Below, one piece after another: positions 1 to 6,620 of a stretch of DNA of 42,942 nt. Position 1 is the first letter of the stretch. Each line of letters begins with the position of its first letter. Position numbers and translations under genes: made by a program. The stretch comes from Frankiales bacterium (lineage in GTDB: Bacteria > Actinomycetota > Actinomycetes > Mycobacteriales > SCTD01), in the NCBI GenBank assembly GCA_025465465.1, contig JAODND010000069.1, forward strand, positions 1-42,942. The letters are read 5' to 3'. Below the pieces are notes generated by a model. It was given only the letters and a program-made list of their open reading frames with translations, ran no database searches and had not been told where the DNA came from.

Positions 1-1
1 G

Positions 2-202
2 TGGCACACCTACGGCGTCGAGTGGACCCCCACCCGGCTGCTGTTCACGATCGACGGCCGCGGCTGGGCCGTCATGACCGGCAGCGCCGTCCCGCACCAG
101 ACCATGAAGCTGGCCATCCAGACGGCCGCCACCAGCCAGCCCAGCACTACCGGCGAGGTCCGGCTGTCCATCGCCGACGTCTACGTCTGGTCCTACCGCT
201 AG
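2..202 (+). CDS. GH16 family glycoside hydrolase, C-terminal end (5' partial)
   Basis: An open frame enters from the left edge and ends at a TAG at 200-202, giving the last 66 residues of a protein. It begins WHTYGVEWTP and continues through a FTIDGRGW segment, an M-K-L-A-I-Q-T strand and a final V-Y-V-W-S-Y-R. The WHTYxxEWTP...xxxIDG pattern followed by a short beta strand is typical of the C-terminal half of the GH16 beta-jelly-roll (laminarinase/beta-glucanase group), where it follows the catalytic ExDxxE region. That catalytic part lies outside the window, so substrate and activity cannot be judged. The frame is different from the longer open frame starting at base 1, which is a shadow. 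The next gene starts 54 bases downstream on the same strand. Confidence 0.75.
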   Translation, partial: WHTYGVEWTPTRLLFTIDGRGWAVMTGSAVPHQTMKLAIQTAATSQPSTTGEVRLSIADVYVWSYR

Positions 203-256
203 CTCCTGCCACGACCCTGCGCCCCTGGGAGCAGGACCGTCGCCCTCCCCGGGACG

Positions 257-1348
257 ATGCCGGGCCGAGCCGGAGCCACGTACGGTCGGCAGGTGCCTGC
301 CCTCGTCCGCGTCCTGCTGCTGACCGCCTTCCAGGTGGTCGGGACGGTGGGTGCGGCGCACGCACAGGGCCAGCGGTTCCCGGTCGGCGGCTACCTCCTG
401 CTCGTGGCGGGCCCGCTGTCGCTGCTCGTGGTCCGGCGGGCCCCGTGGGTGTCACTCGGCTGCTCCCTCGGTGCTGCGGTCACGTGGTTCGCGCTCGGCT
501 ACCCCGGCGGCCCGGTGCCGGCGGCCTTCGTGGTCGCGGTCCTCATCAGCGTGCTGTCGGGCCATCGGGTCGAGGCCTGGTGGGCGGTCGCGGCCGGCGT
601 CGTCGGGCTCTGGGTGGCGTGGGCCTTCGGGGCGCACGACCTCGGGCCGGCGCTGGGTGGGTCGGCCTGGCTGATCGTCGTCGTCACCGTCGCCGAGCAG
701 GTGCGCATGAGGCGGCAGCAGGTGCTGGAGCACAGGCACCGACGTGCCTCGGAGGAGCGGCTGCAGGTGGCGCGTGAGCTGCACGACGTCCTGGCTCACA
801 GCGTCTCTCTGATCAGCGTGCACGCCGGCGTCGCCCTGCACCTGCTGGACACCGACCCCGACCAGGCGCGGACCTCGCTCGAGACGATCCGGGACGCGAG
901 TCGCGACACCCTCACCGAGCTGCGCGCCACGGTCGGCGCGTTGCGGGCACCCGCCGAGGAGGTGCCCCTGCGGCCGGCCCCGGGTCTCGATGCGCTGCCG
1001 GCGCTGGTGTCCGGTGTGATCGCGGCCGGCGTCGATGTCCGCACCCGGCTCGGCGGCGCCGTGCGGCCGCTTCCCGCGGCGGTCGACCTGGCCGCCTACC
1101 GCATCGTGCAGGAGGCGCTGACCAACGTGACCAGGCACGCCGCAGCGACGCATGCCGAGGTCGTCGTCTCCTACGGCGACCACGAGCTGACCGTAGAGGT
1201 CACCGACGACGGGCGGGGCTGCGAGCCGGTCGCGGCCGGCAACGGGCTGACCGGCATGCAGGAGCGCGCGGTCGCCCTGGGAGGCTCGCTGTCTGCCGGG
1301 CCGCGGGCCGAGGGCGGCTTCCGGGTCCGAGGGGTGCTGCCGGTCTGA
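257..1348 (+). CDS. Sensor histidine kinase, NarL/LytS type (HisKA_3)
   Basis: A 363-residue membrane sensor kinase. The first ~150 residues contain several hydrophobic segments, forming a membrane input domain with no large extracellular loop. The dimerisation/phosphoacceptor helix carries RELHDVLAHS with the acceptor His at about residue 176, followed by a HATPase_c domain with EALTNVTRHA (N box), VTDDGRG (D box) and a GLTGMQERA G box. This is the HisKA_3 class that pairs with NarL/LuxR-type response regulators, and such a regulator overlaps its 3' end by 4 bases. An ABC exporter follows, so a role in sensing membrane- or drug-related stress and controlling that exporter is likely by analogy with LiaS/DesK-type systems; this is inference. 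A GTG at 293 is an alternative start. Confidence 0.9.
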   Translation: MPGRAGATYGRQVPALVRVLLLTAFQVVGTVGAAHAQGQRFPVGGYLLLVAGPLSLLVVRRAPWVSLGCSLGAAVTWFALGYPGGPVPAAFVVAVLISVLSGHRVEAWWAVAAGVVGLWVAWAFGAHDLGPALGGSAWLIVVVTVAEQVRMRRQQVLEHRHRRASEERLQVARELHDVLAHSVSLISVHAGVALHLLDTDPDQARTSLETIRDASRDTLTELRATVGALRAPAEEVPLRPAPGLDALPALVSGVIAAGVDVRTRLGGAVRPLPAAVDLAAYRIVQEALTNVTRHAAATHAEVVVSYGDHELTVEVTDDGRGCEPVAAGNGLTGMQERAVALGGSLSAGPRAEGGFRVRGVLPV

Positions 1349-2007
1349 TCACGGTCCTGCTGGCTGATGACCAGGCCCTGGTCCGGGCCGGCTTCCGGGC
1401 GCTGCTCGACGCGTCCGACGGCATCTCCGTCGTGGGGGAGGCCGGTGACGGCGCGGAGGCGGTCCGACTCGCCGTCGAGCTGCTGCCGGACGTGGTGCTC
1501 ATGGACGTCCGCATGCCGCAGGTCGACGGCCTCGAGGCGACCCGCCGGATCGCAGCCGACCCACGGCTGTCAGCCGTGCGCGTCATCATCGTGACGACCT
1601 TCGAGCTGGACGAGTACGTCTTCGAGGCGCTCCGCGCCGGCGCGTCGGGGTTCCTGCTCAAGGACACCGAGCCGGTCGAGCTCCTGCGCGCCGTCCACGT
1701 CGTCTCCGAGGGCGAGGCGCTGCTGTCGCCGTCGATCACCCGGCGCCTCGTCGAGGAGTACGCGATCCGCTCCCGCAGCGCGCCGCTCGCCCCGGAGCTC
1801 GGCCGCCTCACCGACCGCGAGCGCGAGGTCGTCGCGCTCGCTGCCGAGGGGCTCACCAACGACGAGATCGCCCAGCGGCTGGTCGTGTCACCGGCGACCT
1901 CGAAGACGCACGTCTCGCGGGCGATGGTGAAGCTCGGCGTCCGCGACCGCGCGCAGCTCGTCGTCCTCGCCTACGAGTCGGGTCTCGTCAAGCCGGGCTG
2001 GCTGTAG
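1345..2007 (+). CDS. NarL/LuxR-family response regulator, apparent CTG start
   Basis: A 220-residue response regulator: receiver domain (acidic pair D8-D9, phospho-acceptor D54 in VLMDVRMP, K near 105 in FLLKD) and a C-terminal LuxR-type helix-turn-helix (LTDREREVVALAAEGLTNDE through the recognition helix to VSRAMVKL). The reading frame preserves the complete first beta strand (ITVLLADDQALVRAG) but offers no ATG, GTG or TTG upstream of base 1432, and starting there would delete beta1 and both acidic residues. The best start is CTG at 1345, which overlaps the kinase TGA as CTGA and has a GAGGGG Shine-Dalgarno at 1329-1334 with 10 bases spacing. It is the partner of the kinase immediately upstream. 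Confidence 0.88.
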   Translation: MITVLLADDQALVRAGFRALLDASDGISVVGEAGDGAEAVRLAVELLPDVVLMDVRMPQVDGLEATRRIAADPRLSAVRVIIVTTFELDEYVFEALRAGASGFLLKDTEPVELLRAVHVVSEGEALLSPSITRRLVEEYAIRSRSAPLAPELGRLTDREREVVALAAEGLTNDEIAQRLVVSPATSKTHVSRAMVKLGVRDRAQLVVLAYESGLVKPGWL

Positions 2008-2014
2008 TCCCGCA

Positions 2015-2045
2015 GTCGTACACCGACTGCCCTCCCTGGTACGAC
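2015..2045. promoter_or_regulatory. Inverted repeat GTCGTAC-N17-GTACGAC before the ABC exporter
   Basis: Perfect 7-base arms, GTCGTAC at 2015-2021 and GTACGAC at 2039-2045, sit in the 72-base gap between the response regulator and the exporter genes. The 17-base spacing puts the arms on the same DNA face roughly two to two and a half turns apart, as expected for an operator rather than a tight hairpin. Binding by the adjacent NarL-type regulator is an inference from position only; no consensus for this regulator is known to me. Confidence 0.4.
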
Positions 2046-2079
2046 GACGGGCGCGGCCTCCGCCGACATGCTGGAGCTC

Positions 2080-3000
2080 ATGACAGAACCCGTGGTCGTG
2101 ACGCACAGCCTGACCAAGCGCTACGGACAGCGCACCGCCGTCGACGGCCTCGACATGCACGTGCCCGCCGGGGTGGTCGCGGGCTTCATCGGCGCGAACG
2201 GCGCGGGCAAGACGACCACCCTCCGGATGCTGCTCGGACTGGTGCGTCCGTCGGCGGGCACGGCGACGGTGCTGGGGCACGATCTCGGTGATCCCTCGTC
2301 GTACCTGCGGAAGGTCGGCGCCCTCATCGAGAGCCCCGCCTTCTATCCCGGGCTGTCGGGGGAGCGGAACCTGAAGGTCCAGACGTCCCTCGGCGGCATC
2401 CCCGAGCGGCGCATCCCCGAGGTGCTGGAGGTGGTCGGGCTGGCCGATCGGGGTGGCGACGCATACAAGAGCTACTCCCTCGGGATGAAGCAGCGGCTCG
2501 GCATCGCGTCGGCGCTGCTCGGCGAGCCGGAGCTGCTCGTCCTCGACGAGCCGACCAACGGCCTCGACCCCACCGGTATCCGCGACATGCGCGAGCTGCT
2601 GCGGCAGGTCGCCGACACCGGGCTCACCGTCCTGGTGTCGAGCCATCAGCTCGTCGAGCTGGAGCAGGTCTGCGACTGGCTCGTCATGGTCGACGCCGGA
2701 CGGCAGGTCTTCCAGGGCACGACGTCCCAGCTGCTCGCTGCGGGCAGCGACCGGCTGGTGCTGGCGACCGAGCACTCGCGCGACCTGGACCGCCTCGTCG
2801 CGATCGTGCAGGCACTCGGTGCGCTCGCGTCCCGGCAGGGCCGCAAGGTGCACGTCCCGCTGGGCGGGGTCGACGACGTGACCACCTTCCTCGCCGGCGT
2901 CAACCGCGCGGCGATGGGCGAGGCCATCGTCCTGGTCGAGATCGCCGTCACCGCAGGCACTCTCGAGGACCGCTATGCCTCCCTGGTCGGTGCGGCGTGA
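2080..3000 (+). CDS. ABC transporter ATP-binding protein (DrrA/BcrA-like exporter)
   Basis: An ATPase of about 306 residues with Walker A (GANGAGKTT), Q-loop region, signature LGMKQRLGIA (a degenerate LSGGQ typical of ABC-2 exporters), Walker B LLVLDEPTNGLDP and an H-loop SSHQL. The ~80 residues after the nucleotide-binding domain are the usual accessory tail of DrrA/BcrA-type drug or lipid exporters. The start is placed at ATG 2080 because GGAG lies just upstream; ATG 2068, four codons earlier, lacks a ribosome binding site but is possible. It overlaps the permease gene by 4 bases, and it sits directly downstream of a two-component system that probably controls it. Confidence 0.93.
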   Translation: MTEPVVVTHSLTKRYGQRTAVDGLDMHVPAGVVAGFIGANGAGKTTTLRMLLGLVRPSAGTATVLGHDLGDPSSYLRKVGALIESPAFYPGLSGERNLKVQTSLGGIPERRIPEVLEVVGLADRGGDAYKSYSLGMKQRLGIASALLGEPELLVLDEPTNGLDPTGIRDMRELLRQVADTGLTVLVSSHQLVELEQVCDWLVMVDAGRQVFQGTTSQLLAAGSDRLVLATEHSRDLDRLVAIVQALGALASRQGRKVHVPLGGVDDVTTFLAGVNRAAMGEAIVLVEIAVTAGTLEDRYASLVGAA

Positions 3001-3788
3001 ATGCCTATCGGTCGGAGCTCGTGAAGCTCGGCCGCCGGACGACGCTGCTCGCTGCGGGTGCCGTCCTGCCGTTCCTCGCACTGCTCGCGACGACGCTGGT
3101 CATCCTCAACGCCACGGACCGGGCTGTCGTCGCTGCCGCTGACGGCTTCGAGCCCTCGCTCGCCCAGCTCGGCTCCAGCCTCGGCATCACAGCAGGGTTC
3201 CGGGCCTCGAAGGGCTTCCTCGGGATCCTGGTCTTCACGCTCTTCCTCACCAGCTTCAGCAGCGAGTATGTCCAGGGCACGCTCCGGACGATGCTCCTTC
3301 GCGAGCCGCGCCGCGGGCGCCTGCTGCTCGGCAAGCTCGCGGCTGTGCTGTCGCTGGTCGCCGGGTCACTGCTGCTTGCCGAGGTGCTCAGCATCGGTCT
3401 GTCGGCCGCGCTGGTGGACAACCGGGGCGTCGGCATCTCGGCATGGTGGACGGGCGCCGGTCTGCAGCAGGCCGGCGGCGACTACCTCAACGCGCTGCTC
3501 GCAGCCACCTTGTTCGGCGCGATGGGCACGGCGGTCGGCGTCCTAGTGCGATCGACGTCGGTCGGGCTCGCCCTCGGGCTGGCCTGGCTGCTGCCGCTCG
3601 AGCACATCATCCAGAACGCCTGGGCTGACGCTGCCCGCTGGTTTCCGGGGCTGCTCTTCGACGCGGTCGCCTCCGGCGGCACGGTGACCACGACCTACGG
3701 CCGCGGGCTCGTCCTGGGCGGCGCCGTCGCGGTGGCGCTGCTCGCGGCGGGAGCGACCAGCTTCGTGCGGCGCGACGTCAGCGGGTGA
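2997..3788 (+). CDS. ABC-2 type transporter permease
   Basis: A 263-residue integral membrane protein starting at a GTG that overlaps the ATPase TGA (GTGA). It begins MNAYRSELVKLGRR, the short amphipathic N-terminus typical of ABC-2 permeases, and has about six hydrophobic segments (near residues 17-38, 72-90, 112-140, 165-185, 187-205 and 235-255), with a long extracytoplasmic stretch between the first two. The pair forms a complete two-gene exporter. Substrate is unknown; drug, peptide or lipid export is the usual assignment. Its last 11 bases overlap the 3' end of the convergent phosphatase gene. Confidence 0.9.
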   Translation: MNAYRSELVKLGRRTTLLAAGAVLPFLALLATTLVILNATDRAVVAAADGFEPSLAQLGSSLGITAGFRASKGFLGILVFTLFLTSFSSEYVQGTLRTMLLREPRRGRLLLGKLAAVLSLVAGSLLLAEVLSIGLSAALVDNRGVGISAWWTGAGLQQAGGDYLNALLAATLFGAMGTAVGVLVRSTSVGLALGLAWLLPLEHIIQNAWADAARWFPGLLFDAVASGGTVTTTYGRGLVLGGAVAVALLAAGATSFVRRDVSG

Positions 3789-4383
3789 GCAGGTCGCGGA
3801 CGTGCCCGGTCTCGTTGAGGCTGACGAGGCCGCGCCGTCCGTCCCGCGACGCACCGACCCTCGTCAGCGAGGCGTAGGCCGGCGCGAACCACAGGACCCG
3901 CGCCTGGCCGGCCACGTGCCCGGCGTAGGCGTTGATGACGCCTGCGTGCGTGAAGAGCACGGCTCGACCACCCGGATGGCGCGCGGCGATCGCCTCGATC
4001 GCCTGGACGACGCCGGCTCGGAAGGCCTGCGGGTCGATGCCCGAGTCCAGCAGCTCGCCCTTCACCAGTGCGTGCCACCGTGGGTCGTTCTCGGCGCGGA
4101 GCTCCTCGACCGGGACGTAGGACGCATGCTCGCGGTCGAACTCTCCCAGCCCCTCGTCCACCTCGAGCGGGAGCGCGAGCTTTGCGACGAGGGGCTCCGC
4201 GGTCTCCAGCGCTCGCGCCGCAGGACTGCTGTAGAGGTGCGTGACCTCGTCGAGTGCCAGGGCCTCCAGGATCCGGACCGCCTGCTGCCAACCGACATCC
4301 GAGAGGCCGGGGTCGGCGGGTCCGCCGTGCTCGGTGGCGTCGACGCGCACGGGCAGCGCGTGGCGGACGAGGACGAGCTCCAT
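3778..4383 (-). CDS. Histidine phosphatase family protein (phosphoglycerate mutase-like)
   Basis: A 201-residue protein with the N-terminal motif ELVLVRHALP (R7-H8; the phospho-His motif, here RHA instead of the usual RHG), LSDVGWQQA, a YSSPAARALETAEPL strand-helix with the second catalytic Arg, a GEFD segment and the C-terminal VLFTHAGVINAY motif carrying the second catalytic His. All catalytic positions of the phosphoglycerate-mutase/acid-phosphatase fold are therefore present. Substrate cannot be deduced. It is the last gene of a minus-strand run SDR - QueA-like - phosphatase, 37 bases after the QueA-like gene, and may be cotranscribed with it. Its 3' end overlaps the convergent permease gene. 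Confidence 0.85.
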   Translation of the reverse strand: MELVLVRHALPVRVDATEHGGPADPGLSDVGWQQAVRILEALALDEVTHLYSSPAARALETAEPLVAKLALPLEVDEGLGEFDREHASYVPVEELRAENDPRWHALVKGELLDSGIDPQAFRAGVVQAIEAIAARHPGGRAVLFTHAGVINAYAGHVAGQARVLWFAPAYASLTRVGASRDGRRGLVSLNETGHVRDLLTR

Positions 4384-4420
4384 GTCACGGCAGACTAATC
4401 ACCAGTCGACACGCGTCCGC

Positions 4421-5431
4421 TCACCCAGGGAGCAGCAGGCAGCTGTCCCCGAACTCGTGCCAGAGGTAGTGCTCGGCCGCGGCGTGCTCGTAGGCCTGCT
4501 GCACCAGCTCCGGTCCCGCGACCGCCTCGAGCAGGTGCACGTGACTCGCGCCCGGTTCGTGCCAGCCGGTCACAAGGCCGTTGACGACGCGCGCCGGACG
4601 CTGGTCGCCGAGGATGAGCTCCGTCCAGCCCTTGCCGGCGCGCACGAAACCGCTGTCGTCCGTCACCGTCTCGAGCGCGCGGGTCACGGTCGTGCCGACG
4701 GCGACGACGCGGCCGCCGCGCCACCTGACGTGGTTGACCAGCGCGGCTGTGGCGGCTGGCACCTCGAAGCGCTCGGGGTTCGGCGGCTCACCGATCTCCG
4801 GCGAGGAGACGTCGGTGTGCAGGGTGACCGGGGCGAGCAGGATCCCTCGGGTCGCGAGGTCGGTGACCGTCCGGTGGGTGAAGGGCCGCGCCGCGCTCGG
4901 CATCTCCGCAGACCCCGGCTCGCGTGCGAACACGGTCTGGTATGCCGAGAGCGGCCACCGCTGCGGGATGTAGCCGTAGGCGATGGGTCGTCCGTGCCGC
5001 TCGAGCAGCGCGGTGACGGGTCCCTCGACCGCGACCGCCACGCGGTGCAGCCGGAGCTGGTCAGGCAGGGTCTCGAGCACGTCGAGCCAGGCGCCCGCCG
5101 GCAGCTCGAGCCGCTCGCCGACGGCGATGTCGGTGACCGGCCCGAAGGACAGACCAGCGGGTCGCACCTCGACGACCCAGGTGCCGTCGTCCAGCGCGCT
5201 CGCGAAGTGCACCTCCACCTCGGCACCACCCCGGCGCGCGTCGACGCTTGCCGCCAGCGTCGCACTGCGATTGACGACCACCAGGTCGCCGGGCTCGAGG
5301 AGATCGGGCAGCTCGAGGAAGACCGCGTCCGTGAGCCGCTCGGGTGCGGCCACCAGCAGCCGCACCTCGTCCCTCTCGAGACCGCGGGACTCGGCCGGCT
5401 CGGTGGCGTTGTTGGTGGTGTGGGTGCTCAT
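4421..5431 (-). CDS. QueA-like protein (SAM:tRNA ribosyltransferase-isomerase family, divergent)
   Basis: A 336-residue protein of the QueA family, which in queuosine makers transfers and isomerises the ribosyl of S-adenosylmethionine onto preQ1-modified tRNA. Visible family blocks are the early PDLLEPGDLVVVNRSATL strand (QueA: LxPGDLLVxNxTRV), YQTVFAREPGSAE, a VTLHTDVSS block (QueA: VTLHVGxGT), VVAVGTTVTRALE and the C-terminal YLWHEFGDSCLLL. It departs from canonical QueA at two near-invariant places: PSAARPFT replaces PTAGLHFT, and NRSATL replaces N(D/N)TRV. No tgt, queG or other queuosine gene lies in the window. It overlaps the upstream SDR gene by 4 bases, so the two are translated together. 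Family membership is clear; the reaction is not. Confidence 0.82.
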   Translation of the reverse strand: MSTHTTNNATEPAESRGLERDEVRLLVAAPERLTDAVFLELPDLLEPGDLVVVNRSATLAASVDARRGGAEVEVHFASALDDGTWVVEVRPAGLSFGPVTDIAVGERLELPAGAWLDVLETLPDQLRLHRVAVAVEGPVTALLERHGRPIAYGYIPQRWPLSAYQTVFAREPGSAEMPSAARPFTHRTVTDLATRGILLAPVTLHTDVSSPEIGEPPNPERFEVPAATAALVNHVRWRGGRVVAVGTTVTRALETVTDDSGFVRAGKGWTELILGDQRPARVVNGLVTGWHEPGASHVHLLEAVAGPELVQQAYEHAAAEHYLWHEFGDSCLLLPG

Positions 5432-6081
5432 GCGAGCTCCAGTGCGGTCAGGTCCGCGGCGCGGTAGCGGCCGCTGGGCTGCTCGAGCAGCCGCAGGAAG
5501 GCCGGGACGACGGTCTCCGGCAGCGGCCGGTCGGTGATGTCCTCGCCCGGGAAGGCGGCCTGGTGCATGTCGGTGCGCATGTCCCCGGGGTCGAATGCCA
5601 GCACCCGCAGCTGCGGCTGCTCCTGCGCCAGCACGGCGGTGAGGTGGTCGAGGGCGGCCTTGGCCGAGCCGTAGCCGCTCCAGCCCTCGTAGGCCTCGAC
5701 TGCGGCGTCCGAGCTCACGTTGACGACCGTTGTCGGACGGAGCAGCTGGATGAGGGCGACCGGCGCGAAGACGTCGACCTCGTAGACGCGGCGCAGCTCG
5801 TCGAGCGGGTAGTCCACGAGCGGGGGCATCGGCGACGGTCCCAGGGAGCTCGCGTTGTTGACCAGCAGGTCGAGCCGCGGCCCCACGGCGGCGTGCAGGG
5901 CGAGCTGGTGTGCGCGGTCGGACACGTCGCCCGGGACGAGGATGGCCCCGGCCGGCGCCTTGCTCCGAAGCAGCTCGCCGTCACGAGCGTCGAGGACCAG
6001 CTGCCATCCGTCGCCTGCGAGGGCGCGGGCGAGGGCGAGGCCAAGCCCCTTGGACGCGCCGGTGATGAGTGCTGTGGGCAT
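5428..6081 (-). CDS. SDR family oxidoreductase
   Basis: A 217-residue classical short-chain dehydrogenase/reductase. It has the cofactor motif TGASKGLG (residues 7-14), the D-V-S adenine-ring segment (52-54), LLVNNAS (72-78), catalytic Ser in VNVSSDA (about 123-124) and Y137xxxK141 (YGSAK), then a PG motif in FDPGDMRTDM. Absence of an acidic residue right after beta2 does not settle NAD versus NADP use. A clear GAGGAGA ribosome binding site precedes ATG 6081. It is the first gene of a minus-strand cluster with the QueA-like gene (4-base overlap) and is divergent from soxR, with a MerR-type promoter in the 73-base gap, suggesting induction by redox-cycling compounds. Confidence 0.93.
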   Translation of the reverse strand: MPTALITGASKGLGLALARALAGDGWQLVLDARDGELLRSKAPAGAILVPGDVSDRAHQLALHAAVGPRLDLLVNNASSLGPSPMPPLVDYPLDELRRVYEVDVFAPVALIQLLRPTTVVNVSSDAAVEAYEGWSGYGSAKAALDHLTAVLAQEQPQLRVLAFDPGDMRTDMHQAAFPGEDITDRPLPETVVPAFLRLLEQPSGRYRAADLTALELA

Positions 6082-6107
6082 CGTGCTCTCCTCGATGTCG
6101 GGTTGCG

Positions 6108-6141
6108 ACTATCGTGGAACTTGAAGTCAACTTCATGTCAA
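6108..6141 (-). promoter_or_regulatory. SoxR-type promoter/operator for the SDR-QueA cluster
   Basis: On the minus strand a perfect -35 TTGACA (plus positions 6136-6141) is followed by a 19-bp spacer and CACGAT (6111-6116); a second possible -10 is GATAGT at 6108-6113. The spacer starts with a dyad TGAAGT-N2-ACTTCA at 6122-6135. A dyad lying inside an overlong 19-20 bp spacer is the diagnostic layout of MerR-family activated promoters, including soxS, and soxR starts 14 bases beyond the -35. The dyad sequence differs from the enterobacterial sox box, so the assignment rests on geometry and neighbourhood. Confidence 0.7.
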
Positions 6142-6154
6142 GGGGAGATGTGTG

Positions 6155-6619
6155 ATGGGTCCGGATGACCTGCTGACCGTCGGCGAGGTGGCGCACCGCA
6201 GTGGCTTCGCGACCTCCGCCCTCAGGTACTACGAGCGGGAGACGTTGATCTCCGCGACCCGCACCGCCGGGGGGCAGCGTCGCTACGAGCGGTCGGTGCT
6301 CCGTCGGCTCGCCTTCATCAGGGCTGCGCGCAACATCGGGCTCTCGCTGGAGGAGGTGCGTGAAGCGCTCGACACCCTGCCCGGCAGCCGCACTCCGACC
6401 AAGGCCGACTGGGCGCGACTGAGCAGGGCGTGGAGCGCCCGGCTCGACGAGCAGATCCGCGCGCTCCGCGCGCTGCGGGAGGGCCTCGACTCCTGTATCG
6501 GCTGTGGCTGCCTGTCGCTGCGCAGGTGCGCGATCTCCAACCCGTCCGACGTCGCGGGGACCCGCGGCGTCGGTGCTGTCTACCTGCCGCGACGGCTGAC
6601 CGACGAGCAGCGCCACTAG
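6155..6619 (+). CDS. soxR: Redox-sensitive transcriptional activator SoxR (MerR family)
   Basis: A 154-residue MerR-family regulator. The N-terminal winged helix-turn-helix is present (LTVGEVAHRSGFATSALRYY), followed by a dimerisation helix and the C-terminal iron-sulphur cluster motif C114-X2-C117-X-C119-X5-C125 (CIGCGCLSLRRC), exactly the SoxR spacing for a [2Fe-2S] cluster. In actinobacteria SoxR senses redox-active metabolites directly and activates oxidoreductase or transporter genes. The start at ATG 6155 is chosen because AGGGGAG lies 7 bases upstream; GTG 6152 is one codon earlier. It is divergent from the SDR-QueA cluster and is followed one base after its stop by hemW, so hemW may share its transcript. 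Confidence 0.95.
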   Translation: MGPDDLLTVGEVAHRSGFATSALRYYERETLISATRTAGGQRRYERSVLRRLAFIRAARNIGLSLEEVREALDTLPGSRTPTKADWARLSRAWSARLDEQIRALRALREGLDSCIGCGCLSLRRCAISNPSDVAGTRGVGAVYLPRRLTDEQRH

Positions 6620-6620
6620 C

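Noticed and set aside
204..236. TCCTGC ... GCAGGA inverted repeat after the GH16 gene as a terminator
   Set aside because: Six-base arms with a 21-base loop and no T-run; such pairs are expected by chance at this GC content.
1..777. Long open frame from the first base on the plus strand
   Set aside because: It is Arg/Pro/Gly-rich with no domain, and it overlaps both the GH16 tail and the kinase, which have clear protein motifs in other frames. High GC produces such shadow frames throughout the window.
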